11,174 nucleotides of DNA, from the NCBI GenBank assembly GCA_002501535.1, contig DLTY01000020.1:1-11174 (forward strand). The letters run 5' to 3'. Below, piece by piece: positions 1 through 7,240 of this stretch; position 1 is the stretch's first letter; each line of letters opens with the position of its first letter. The DNA comes from a bacterium UBP7_UBA7824. GTDB lineage: Bacteria > UBP7 > UBA6624. Below the pieces are notes generated by a model. It did no database searches. It was given only the letters and a program-made list of their open reading frames with translations, and had not been told where the DNA came from. A program made the translations under genes and the position numbers.

Positions 1-134
1 TCATAAGAGGCTTGCTTGATTGGGATATCAGGACCCCTGGTTCCACTGATGCCTGCAGAAACTGCTCTGACAACAAAAAAGACTACAAATAAACCAACTA
101 TTAATTGAAAAGTTTGTAATTCATATTTTTTCAT
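1..134 (-). CDS. N-terminal part of a membrane-anchored protein (truncated by window edge)
   Basis: The reading frame starts at ATG 134-132 and stays open for 44 codons to the left edge. It begins MKKYELQTFQ and is followed by a strongly hydrophobic stretch at about residues 10-27 (LIVGLFVVFFVV core), then a polar, Gly/Pro-containing segment. This looks like an N-terminal signal anchor with the rest of the protein outside the cytoplasm. A perfect GGAGG lies 6 bases before the ATG, the best ribosome binding site in the window, and decides the start. A nearer ATG at 124 that would overlap the surE stop is in another frame and hits a stop after seven codons. It overlaps the end of surE by 14 bases and is probably its operon partner. 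Too little is visible to name a family. Confidence 0.75.
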   Translation of the reverse strand, partial: MKKYELQTFQLIVGLFVVFFVVRAVSAGISGTRGPDIPIKQASY

Positions 135-912
135 TTTTTTCCTCCAAAAAAGCATTGATCGCTTGAATCCATGGACTCAAATCCCAATTACTTACAGAAT
201 CATTAATCATATCTTTTAACAGCGTTAAGGAAATGAATTTTTGACTTATTGCCCATGAATCTGTTTGTGGCGTGAGGTCTTCACTAATCTCCTCGTCCTC
301 ACAAATAAAACTCATCCTTCCATCCTGATGATCTATTTTTTTCATCCTGTCCACATAACCCCTCCTTCCTAAGGATGTGATCACGGCTCCCCTGATTTTT
401 TTTATTGGCTGGTTAGGGACATTTACATTTATAAAATGTCTTTTTGGAGGGGGGTTGGTGACGATTAGATCTTTAATCAAGTTAAGTATTAAGCCAGCTG
501 ATTCGAAATGCATCTTTTCTTTTTTCTTATAATTTTTTTCAACAGAAATGGCAACGGAGGGTATGCCTAAAAGTGTTCCTTTTCGGGCCCCTGCTATGGT
601 CCCAGAATACAAAACGTCAATACCTAAATTCGGACCAGTATTAATACCGCTAATGAGCCCAGAAACTGAACCCTTGGTTATTGTTTTTGCAAGCAAGACG
701 CAATCTGCTGTTTTTCCATCACAGGCAAAAACCTCATGATTGCTAATTGTTTTTCTTTCTACATTGATTGGTCGATCTATTGTTATGCACATAGAACAGC
801 CTGAAACATCTACAGACGGCACCACTGCTAGAATTTTTTTACCAGATAAAGCATTTAGTGTTGTTTTCAACGCAGGAGAGTGAATGCCATCATCATTGGT
901 CAGAATTATCAT
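121..912 (-). CDS. surE: 5'/3'-nucleotidase SurE
   Basis: SurE removes the phosphate from 5'- and 3'-nucleoside monophosphates in the cytoplasm, using a divalent metal, and is linked to stationary-phase survival. The 263-residue product has the family signatures. These are an N-terminal TNDDGIHSP with metal ligands D7 and D8, the Ser ligand S37 in a VDVSGCS loop, and SGINTGPNLGIDVLYSGT at about 88-105 with the Asn ligand N91. Length is normal for the family. The frame is open upstream to ATG 939, but start 912 fits better: it places the NDDG motif where SurE proteins have it, it overlaps the upstream stop as ATGA, and an AGGA lies about 10 bases before it. It is the penultimate gene visible in the leftward operon. 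Confidence 0.96.
   Translation of the reverse strand: MIILTNDDGIHSPALKTTLNALSGKKILAVVPSVDVSGCSMCITIDRPINVERKTISNHEVFACDGKTADCVLLAKTITKGSVSGLISGINTGPNLGIDVLYSGTIAGARKGTLLGIPSVAISVEKNYKKKEKMHFESAGLILNLIKDLIVTNPPPKRHFINVNVPNQPIKKIRGAVITSLGRRGYVDRMKKIDHQDGRMSFICEDEEISEDLTPQTDSWAISQKFISLTLLKDMINDSVSNWDLSPWIQAINAFLEEKNEKI
141..145 (-). promoter_or_regulatory. Strong Shine-Dalgarno site (GGAGG) inside the end of surE
   Basis: CCTCC on the plus strand reads GGAGG on the minus strand. It sits 6 bases before the ATG of the truncated membrane-anchored gene and lies within the last codons of surE. It fixes that gene's start at 134. Confidence 0.8.
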
Positions 913-1517
913 CTTTGTAATTCCTGATATCTTAAACATATTGCCTCAGCAGTCTTCGCAATCGTTTCTGTCATCATCCCTTCATTAAGCTCCAGGCTGC
1001 TTAAGATTATTTTTTTTTCAAGCAGTTGTGGAAATTCGTCAACAACTGCAGAATTTTGAAGACTATTAATTACTGGATCGAAAAAACCACCTTCCGGAAA
1101 AAAAGATTTCGCAAAATTCTCATTAAAGCCAATTGTGATTATTTGATTTGGACTTGGAGAAAATGATGCGATTGTGTTGTTTTCTGAAGATCCGATTAAA
1201 TGTAAATCCACCTCTCCTGAAACATCCTGTACGAAAACACCTCCCCCAATTGCAGACAAGGCTAAGAAATTTTTTTCTTTAATCTTTTGAATTAATATTT
1301 TTGTTCGAAAAGATCGTTTGAAAAAAATTATATTTTCAGAATCTTCAATATTTGATGCAAGAACAACATCAACTTTTTCTCCAGCTTCATAAAGTGATTG
1401 ATACACTGAATCAACAAAGGCGTTTTCCGTTATCCTTTTTTCCGGACAGCTAAAGGACCCCAGGGAACAAATGCTCCAGCCAAAAAGGCATACGGTCAGT
1501 AATATTTTTTTAAACAT
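909..1517 (-). CDS. Exported protein of unknown function between prfB and surE
   Basis: I do not recognise this 202-residue protein. It opens with a classic signal peptide: MFKK, then a hydrophobic core to about residue 20 (ILLTVCLFGW...). There is no good lipobox before Cys17 or Cys24, so signal peptidase I cleavage and a periplasmic location are more likely than a lipoprotein. The mature part mixes predicted beta strands (about 50-57, 73-100, 110-131) with a Gly/Phe-rich loop (about 137-150) and a helical C-terminus. A run of nine A on the coding strand (1010-1018) encodes part of EKKII near residues 167-171. The start overlaps the prfB stop by 8 bases, with AGGT just upstream, and the stop overlaps the surE start as ATGA. 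Translation is therefore probably coupled to both. Confidence 0.8.
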   Translation of the reverse strand: MFKKILLTVCLFGWSICSLGSFSCPEKRITENAFVDSVYQSLYEAGEKVDVVLASNIEDSENIIFFKRSFRTKILIQKIKEKNFLALSAIGGGVFVQDVSGEVDLHLIGSSENNTIASFSPSPNQIITIGFNENFAKSFFPEGGFFDPVINSLQNSAVVDEFPQLLEKKIILSSLELNEGMMTETIAKTAEAICLRYQELQR

Positions 1518-2604
1518 TGACCTGCAACAAGAAATCCCTCATCATTGTAACCAACTCACCATCTAATATTTTTTGCACATTACCTGACTCTGATCCAGTT
1601 CGAGTATCTTTAACCATTTGATATGGATGCAAAACATAGGATCGAATCTGATTGCCCCAAGCTATCTCCACCTTTTGGCTTTTTGAACGACGTCCCAACT
1701 CTTCCTCTCTTTTCAACTGAACCAATCTACTTTTTAAAATAGCCAAGGCAATCGATTTATTTTGATGTTGACTTCTTTCGTTTGAGCATGTAACAACTAT
1801 CCCTGTAGGCTTATGAACCGCCCTGACTGCTGATGATGTTTTGTTGGCGTGTTGACCACCTGGACCTCCACTTTTAAAAAAAGATACATCAATTTCCTTC
1901 ATGTCGAGGTCAGAGTCTTGCGATTCCTCAATTTTAGGTGTTATTTCTACATTAGCAAATGATGTATGCCTGCGTTTTGCAGAATCAAAAGGCGACAATC
2001 TAACTAATCGATGCACTCCAGCCTCACCGTTTAACCAGCCAGAAGCCCACAGGCCTTGAATTAAGATTGTGGATGACAGTATTCCCGCCTCTGTTCCAGC
2101 TGTTTTGGATATTTGTTTTGTTTTAAAGCCCATAATTTCAGCCCATCTAATATACATTCTTAGAAGCATATTGGCCCAATCCTGCGCATCAACACCGCCA
2201 GCACCCGCATTGATTGTTAAAATGCAGTCATTTTTATCCTCTGGTTTTTGAAACAGGAATTCAATCTCTAGTTTTTCTAGTTTTTTTTCAAGATTTTTAG
2301 CCGATTCAATTGCGATTGCAAGCATTTTTTCATCAGCCTCAAGCGATAAAAGCTCACAATTGTCAGAAACATCTACGAATTCTGATTCAAGACTTAATAA
2401 AACCTCTTGTTTTTTTTGCAAAATAGCAAGATTTTTTTGAAGTGGTATTGCTTTTTTGGAATCACTCCAGTATTCTTCTTTTGACAACTTTTCCTGTATG
2501 CTATCGATATCGGCCGTAAGAGCTTCTTGATTTACAGTTTTTAAAACTCGTGTATAGAGATTTTTGATCGTTCCAAACAACTCCAAAAGAATGTCTAATT
2601 CCAT
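1510..2604 (-). CDS. prfB: Peptide chain release factor 2 (RF2)
   Basis: RF2 reads UGA and UAA stop codons on the ribosome and triggers peptide release. The 364-residue product has the full RF2 layout. It has an N-terminal helical coiled-coil domain (about 1-115), the codon-recognition tripeptide SPF at 204-206 in the context RLVRLSPFDS, and the catalytic GGQ at 249-251 in GGPGGQHANKT. After the GGQ come the conserved SNERSQHQNKSIA and a C-terminal domain with a conserved HPY (326-328). SPF rather than PxT separates it from RF1. The gene is one uninterrupted frame with no in-frame UGA near codon 25, so it lacks the autoregulatory +1 frameshift of E. coli prfB. AGGT precedes the ATG. It overlaps the LemA-like gene upstream by 10 bases and the exported-protein gene downstream by 8. 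Confidence 0.98.
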   Translation of the reverse strand: MELDILLELFGTIKNLYTRVLKTVNQEALTADIDSIQEKLSKEEYWSDSKKAIPLQKNLAILQKKQEVLLSLESEFVDVSDNCELLSLEADEKMLAIAIESAKNLEKKLEKLEIEFLFQKPEDKNDCILTINAGAGGVDAQDWANMLLRMYIRWAEIMGFKTKQISKTAGTEAGILSSTILIQGLWASGWLNGEAGVHRLVRLSPFDSAKRRHTSFANVEITPKIEESQDSDLDMKEIDVSFFKSGGPGGQHANKTSSAVRAVHKPTGIVVTCSNERSQHQNKSIALAILKSRLVQLKREEELGRRSKSQKVEIAWGNQIRSYVLHPYQMVKDTRTGSESGNVQKILDGELVTMMRDFLLQVNV

Positions 2605-3029
2605 TTTTTACCTGCATTTAATGGGTCAAGCCAAAATGATGAATTTATTTTTTTCAACTTCTTTACCAATTCACATTCTAATTTTTTTGTTGATGTAATT
2701 TTTTTAGACAATTCCATTTGTTCTTTGACCAGCACCTCACAGTGTTTGTCAGGCTTTTGGCCCAGAAATTCAGTAATGAGTTTTTTTTGTTGACTGATCG
2801 GCTTCTTTGCAACCATAACCAAGGATTTCATTAGCGAATTGTTTGTTTCTTCACAACCTAGATGTTGATTTGTTAGCGTAACAATATCTCCCAAAACACT
2901 CATCAGTTCTCCTTCCAGTTTTTTTATGTTTTGTTTCGCCTGCGCGATTTCTTGTTTCAGGATGTTAATTTTTCCAACAGATAAAACTAACCATAAAAGA
3001 CATGCTGCGAAAATTAATTTAAAGACCAT
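2595..3029 (-). CDS. Short membrane-anchored coiled-coil protein, possible divergent LemA-like
   Basis: The 144-residue protein starts with one hydrophobic segment (about residues 3-18), followed by an almost entirely helical, Lys/Glu/Gln-rich body. The layout recalls LemA: an N-terminal anchor, then a helix of the form INILKQEIAQAKQNIKKL, then a segment with the spacing of LemA's DLIPNLV...GY..HE region (about 44-62, here SVLGDIVTLTNQHLGCEE). The C-terminal helix (about 102-128) ends in a Phe/Trp-Pro motif, SFWLDP. The signature residues themselves are mostly absent, and it is shorter than usual LemA proteins (about 180-200 residues). The LemA link is therefore inference from pattern. It could simply be an unrelated helical envelope protein. 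It overlaps the genes on both sides (11 and 10 bases). Confidence 0.75.
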   Translation of the reverse strand: MVFKLIFAACLLWLVLSVGKINILKQEIAQAKQNIKKLEGELMSVLGDIVTLTNQHLGCEETNNSLMKSLVMVAKKPISQQKKLITEFLGQKPDKHCEVLVKEQMELSKKITSTKKLECELVKKLKKINSSFWLDPLNAGKKWN

Positions 3030-4263
3030 CTACTCCCCATTTCTCCAATATGCTCATCCACACTGGGTCTTGCTTGATTTTATCAAAGTGGTTAATGGCA
3101 TCTTCTTGATTTTCTCCAAAATATAACCCTATACCTTTTAAAAAAAACCACTGCAGAGGGGGGTTAGATTCAGGCCACCATTGTGCTTGTTTTTCAACCA
3201 TTGAATTAAGGTACCCAAACAATGGTGCTCTTATGGAGGCGGAAGCCTCTTCGAATACTTCTTGAAAATAAGCAGGCACAATTTCTTGCGGATTTTCCAA
3301 ATCAGGATTTAAACTCTTGCTCAACAAGCTGTTAACTTTTGAGATGGATGCCATGAATCCTTCCTGCAACAAGGCATCCTTTTCAAAGGAAGTAGAAGCT
3401 TGTTCAAAATTTTGATTTAAAAAATTAATCCAACCATAAGAATTTTGACTCAGTGTTTCCATATTTTGAATTTCAGCCAATGGTTCCCGCAACCACGAAT
3501 CCATCGTTTGACCTTCAGGTGGTTTTGTTTTGATAACTCGATTAAGCCAGCTTCCAATGAGGTTTTTCTTAGCAGATTTTTCAATTTTGGAACTCCACTT
3601 CAACATCAAAATACCTTCTTCCCTCACATCAGTCAAAGAAGCTTCTCCTGAGTTAAGCTCCTTCCACTTTATCCAATCGGTAATGTTTGTTTTTGGCCGA
3701 ACTTGCTCAGGTGGAATTGATGTAAATGGAGACTGTGACCAAAAGCCCAAAAGACCAGAATTAGCAAATTCCGGTATGTCAATATTGTTTTCCAGATCAA
3801 GAACCAACATGAGCATAGCAAACGGTTCGCCATGAGCAACCACCACACCATCTTGAACAAGCAGCGCTGCTGGTATGCTTTTATCCCATGTTTGAACCCA
3901 GGCTTCAAGATTTAAGTCAGGCTGTGAAAATAGTACAGGATATTGTGGCGCAATACGTTTCTCAATCTCTCTATTGCTACCCCAATTTCCCTCTTCTGTA
4001 ACAGCAAAAACCGGAACAATAGCATGTATTGCATTCAGTTCTTTTAAATTACGTTCTCGAGTCCTTGCAGCAGTGTTATCTAAAGGATGAAAAATATAAA
4101 TTATTGACTTTTCTTCAACATCTGAAAAACGATGATCTTGCCATTTGTAGTCGAATGTTGCAAAATTCGGTAATTGAAAATCACCTGGTACTGGATCTGT
4201 CCAGCTATTCTGAAATCCGAGCCCTTGCCCTAAAAGTAGCAAAAATGAAAAGACAATCATCAT
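3019..4263 (-). CDS. Exported cysteine-free thioredoxin-fold protein with helical/TPR-like tail
   Basis: From ATG 4263 the product has 414 residues. Residues 1-16 (MMIVFSFLLLLGQGLG) form a signal peptide. Residues about 53-160 follow the strand order of TlpA/AhpC-type thioredoxin folds. A strand SIIYIFHPL stands where the CxxC would follow, then a helix, a strand IVPVFAVTEEG, and KSIPAALLVQDGVVV with a Pro (131) at the cis-proline position. The whole chain contains no cysteine, so it cannot be a thiol oxidoreductase. The C-terminal part (about 280-414) is helical, with a TPR-like stretch near 370-400 (FFLKGIGLYFGENQEDAINHF). The frame is open back to 4347, but that extension has no signal peptide of its own and reads through the upstream gene. 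Start 4263 forms TAATG with the upstream stop. The exact role is unknown. Confidence 0.8.
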   Translation of the reverse strand: MMIVFSFLLLLGQGLGFQNSWTDPVPGDFQLPNFATFDYKWQDHRFSDVEEKSIIYIFHPLDNTAARTRERNLKELNAIHAIVPVFAVTEEGNWGSNREIEKRIAPQYPVLFSQPDLNLEAWVQTWDKSIPAALLVQDGVVVAHGEPFAMLMLVLDLENNIDIPEFANSGLLGFWSQSPFTSIPPEQVRPKTNITDWIKWKELNSGEASLTDVREEGILMLKWSSKIEKSAKKNLIGSWLNRVIKTKPPEGQTMDSWLREPLAEIQNMETLSQNSYGWINFLNQNFEQASTSFEKDALLQEGFMASISKVNSLLSKSLNPDLENPQEIVPAYFQEVFEEASASIRAPLFGYLNSMVEKQAQWWPESNPPLQWFFLKGIGLYFGENQEDAINHFDKIKQDPVWMSILEKWGVDGL

Positions 4264-4877
4264 TAAGCCCGTATTGCTTTTTTGAAGTTTAATTGTGAAA
4301 TCAATTCTGACAATCCCCAAATTAAACAACTTGTTAAAACAAGCCACAAAACACGCTCATCAGCTGGCATGACTGCTGTGATGTAGTTTGTCTTTATGTA
4401 TATCATCAAAAGTGAACACAGAATGTAGTTTTTCCAACCCTTTGTAACAAAAATACTTGCTATCGGAAGGGTCACCAGGAGGCCCATGGTTGATGTATCG
4501 CTCATGATGTAGGCTAGCAAAAATCCTGCAAATAAAATTTTGAACATTGAGGTAAAAATTTCAGCCCATCGGTTTTTTCTTGCTTTTCCAAGAGCTGCAT
4601 CGAGGCACAAGCAAAGCAAACCCAACGCAATGTATCCATGAACGTGTATGAGGGATGTTTGATCAAACGTTCCTTGTGCGGCGATTTGCAAAGACCTCAA
4701 AAGCATAAATACAGTTACCCATATTAGCGATATTGGAGGAACTTTGATTTTAAAAATATAGAAAAAAATTAAAAAACCAAGCCAAAAGGGTAAATTCAGC
4801 TCAACAATACCCCAAGAGATGAAAAAAATAGTGATAATTTTTAGATATTCAACTTCAGACGTATTGTTTACTTGCAT
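4263..4877 (-). CDS. Polytopic inner-membrane protein, unrecognised family
   Basis: I do not recognise this 204-residue protein. It is dominated by hydrophobic segments, at about residues 12-28, 30-45, 48-64, 77-95, 107-124, 128-145, 150-166 and 174-194. Roughly six to eight would cross the membrane. Short basic loops such as GKARKNRW (about 97-104) suggest cytoplasmic sides. No catalytic or transport motif is obvious. It starts 10 bases inside the end of topA and its TAA stop shares one base with the ATG of the exported thioredoxin-fold gene (TAATG). The two proteins are likely made together and may work together at the envelope; that pairing is inference from gene order. The Shine-Dalgarno is weak (CGGT just upstream), as expected if translation is coupled to topA. 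Confidence 0.8.
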   Translation of the reverse strand: MQVNNTSEVEYLKIITIFFISWGIVELNLPFWLGFLIFFYIFKIKVPPISLIWVTVFMLLRSLQIAAQGTFDQTSLIHVHGYIALGLLCLCLDAALGKARKNRWAEIFTSMFKILFAGFLLAYIMSDTSTMGLLVTLPIASIFVTKGWKNYILCSLLMIYIKTNYITAVMPADERVLWLVLTSCLIWGLSELISQLNFKKAIRA

Positions 4878-7240
4878 ATACCGCTATCGAATCTCCAATC
4901 TTTCTTTCTTCTTTTCTTTTTAAGGTTTGTCATTAGGCAGCCAATAATTTTAGACGCCTCTGACAATGTTAAATTTTGTATTGGTTTTTTTTGTCCCAAT
5001 ATTTCTTTAATCACCTTTTCGATTAGCTGCTCAGCAAGCAATTCTCCAAATTTTGCTTTAACCCCACATGGATCTGGATTTTTTTGTGACCCACTTATCA
5101 TGGTCCCAGTAAGCGTTGCCATCTGTTTATCTGTCATCTTGGGCTCTTTTTCAGGATCGTTTTTCAAGGCCATTAGTTGTTTAATTATCGGATTGTTTCT
5201 TGGAAAATCAGCAACATTTTTAACCCCAAGCTCTTTCAATGCATTCTTTAAGAGCTTGCTTCCACCGATTTTTTGCTCAACCAATTTGTGTATAAAGTTT
5301 TGTTGCTTTTCGGTCATTTTTTGATCTGTTTTTTGATCAAAAAAATGATTAATGTCATCTTTTTTTATCTGCATGAAACTTTCAAATAGCAATACAGAAA
5401 TTTCCCATGCAAGTATTTTTCGACACGTGCCTTTTGCATCAACATAATCTTTATTCTGAACGTTAGACCATGCTTTATTTATGCTTTCTTCCTTGATGCC
5501 TGCTTTTTTGCAATTTTTCACACATAAATTAAATTCATTTTTTTCTTGCCAGGTGTCTAGCAGACCCACAACATAAGCGGTTTGCTTAACTGTTGGCTTG
5601 GTGTAAGCAAGCTTGAAAATTCCATCCGCACTGTTTCTAAAAGACCCAAATGCATCCCATGGATTCTGCTGTCTTCCAGATTCAACATGATCAAGAAATT
5701 CTTCAAAATCAGCTGTAAAACCTTCATTAAATAATCCGCCTGGATAATGTCCAATTATGGTTGCAATACCATGTAGGTCGATACCCAGGGCAGTTATTTT
5801 TAATTCACCATTTTTCTTTTCTAGATACCCATGTTTTGCAAGTGTTTGAATAGTGCTAACATATGTTGACGGCCTACCTATGCCGGTATTTTTCATTTTT
5901 CGAATAAGGGTGTACTCTTTGTACCTTGCAGGTGGTTTTGTTTTTTTGGAATCTTTATGGTGTTTAAATTTGGTTAATTTCTGATTAATTTGGATTTTGG
6001 TTTTCTTTTCTACATCTTTTCCATATACTTTTTGATAACCAGCAAAAGTAATGTATTTTTGATTCGCAATAAACTTAACAGCCCCCAAGGAAGCCTCCCA
6101 GGTTGCAGTTTTGTGTTTCGAAGGAGCCATTTCACTTGCCATGGTCCTGCTCCATATAATCTCATAAATTCTCTTGGTACCTTCTGGAAGATTTTTTGGG
6201 TTTCGAGTTGTTCCAGTAGGCCTAATTGCCTCATGCGCATCTTGAACCTTTCCCTTTGCCTGCTTGGCTTTTTTGCTAGAAGAAAGGTATTCAGCCGAAA
6301 AATTACTTTCAATAAATGATCTTGCCTGCGATCTAAATGCCGGATTGATTCGATTAGAGTCAGTTCTCATATACGTGATAAATCCATTTTGATACAGCTT
6401 TTGAGCAGCACCCTGAGCTGCTGCTGGCGATATCCCATGATTACCAGCTGCTTGTATAAACGAATCAGTCGAAAAAGGTGGAGGTGGTGCAGACTGGCCA
6501 GCCCTTTCACTTTCAGAATCTATTATCAAGGGTGTTTCTTTTTTGATTAATTCTTCAATATTTTGCAGTTCTTTTAAATTTTTAGTTTGATGTTTGTTTT
6601 TCTTGTAGGGTTTTTCAAATACAGCTTTAAAAATCAAATTATCTGCCTCGATACGAAATTCGCAATAATCTTCAGGTTTATGCTTGCATATTTCTTTTTC
6701 CCTAGCGGCCGCAAAACCTAAAGTGGGTGTTTGAACCCTACCCATCCCCAGTGTTTTTTTACTAAGCTGAAATTGTGCCATCCTTGATGCTCTAAATCCA
6801 ACATCTCGATCAGCCAGTTTTCTTATTTTTGCACTTGTTGTAAGGTTCCTGTCTATGTCACCTTGCAGGTTAGCTTTTTCCAAACTTTCAATTACGGCTT
6901 TTTTGGTTATTTCTTGGAACGTCATTCTGACGACGGGGGCATATTTGGATAATCTTGCCTCCAGTCTTTCGGCTATAAGCTCACCCTCTCTATCGGGATC
7001 TGAGGCAGCATAAATTTTTTTGATTTTTTTTGATTTAATGATTTTTTCTATTTTTTTGATTATTGCTTGGGATTTTTTATCTATGTAGGCCCAACCAAGC
7101 TTTGGAATGCCAGTCTTTTCATATTTGATATTTTTCACATCATCAAAATGTCCCTGGCATGATTCAACAACAAAGTCTTTACCCAGGTAATTTTGTATAG
7201 TGTTACCTTTTGCACCTGATTCAACAATGACTAAATTCAT
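4868..7240 (-). CDS. topA: Type IA DNA topoisomerase (TopA-like, divergent, no zinc fingers)
   Basis: This 790-residue enzyme relaxes negatively supercoiled DNA by cutting one strand through a tyrosine. It has a TOPRIM domain with Glu7 in VIVESGAKGNTI and the metal-binding DPDREGE at 81-87. A core motif GRVQTPTL lies at 167-174. The active-site Tyr290 sits in FITYMRTDS, with HEAIRP at 336-341 and GIGRPSTY at 453-460. The TOPRIM start and GIGRPSTY are topo I-like, while GRVQTPTL is closer to topo III and reverse gyrase, which makes it unusual. The C-terminal region (about 545-790) has no CxxC zinc ribbons. It carries several short motifs of the type TxKQxxxI at about 550, 643 and 703, an LSEAS motif at about 759, and a basic tail KKKRRKK (774-780). 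It overlaps mazG by one base (TAATG), and AGG lies just before the ATG. Confidence 0.95.
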   Translation of the reverse strand: MNLVIVESGAKGNTIQNYLGKDFVVESCQGHFDDVKNIKYEKTGIPKLGWAYIDKKSQAIIKKIEKIIKSKKIKKIYAASDPDREGELIAERLEARLSKYAPVVRMTFQEITKKAVIESLEKANLQGDIDRNLTTSAKIRKLADRDVGFRASRMAQFQLSKKTLGMGRVQTPTLGFAAAREKEICKHKPEDYCEFRIEADNLIFKAVFEKPYKKNKHQTKNLKELQNIEELIKKETPLIIDSESERAGQSAPPPPFSTDSFIQAAGNHGISPAAAQGAAQKLYQNGFITYMRTDSNRINPAFRSQARSFIESNFSAEYLSSSKKAKQAKGKVQDAHEAIRPTGTTRNPKNLPEGTKRIYEIIWSRTMASEMAPSKHKTATWEASLGAVKFIANQKYITFAGYQKVYGKDVEKKTKIQINQKLTKFKHHKDSKKTKPPARYKEYTLIRKMKNTGIGRPSTYVSTIQTLAKHGYLEKKNGELKITALGIDLHGIATIIGHYPGGLFNEGFTADFEEFLDHVESGRQQNPWDAFGSFRNSADGIFKLAYTKPTVKQTAYVVGLLDTWQEKNEFNLCVKNCKKAGIKEESINKAWSNVQNKDYVDAKGTCRKILAWEISVLLFESFMQIKKDDINHFFDQKTDQKMTEKQQNFIHKLVEQKIGGSKLLKNALKELGVKNVADFPRNNPIIKQLMALKNDPEKEPKMTDKQMATLTGTMISGSQKNPDPCGVKAKFGELLAEQLIEKVIKEILGQKKPIQNLTLSEASKIIGCLMTNLKKKRRKKDWRFDSGICK

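Noticed and set aside
548..739. Open frames on the strand opposite surE, prfB, topA and others
   Set aside because: They lie wholly inside well-supported genes, have no Shine-Dalgarno or recognisable protein features, and are shadows of the real frames.
913..939. Upstream start for surE giving nine extra residues
   Set aside because: The extension places extra residues before the conserved TNDDG start. The ATG at 912 has an AGGA site and an ATGA overlap with the upstream stop.
4264..4347. N-terminal extension of the thioredoxin-fold gene
   Set aside because: The 28 extra residues come before a clean signal peptide and read through the upstream membrane gene in another frame. The TAATG junction supports start 4263.
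7016..7080. T-rich stretches in topA that look like terminator U-tracts
   Set aside because: They encode lysine-rich segments (for example IIKKIEKIIKSKKIKK) and have no GC-rich hairpin before them.
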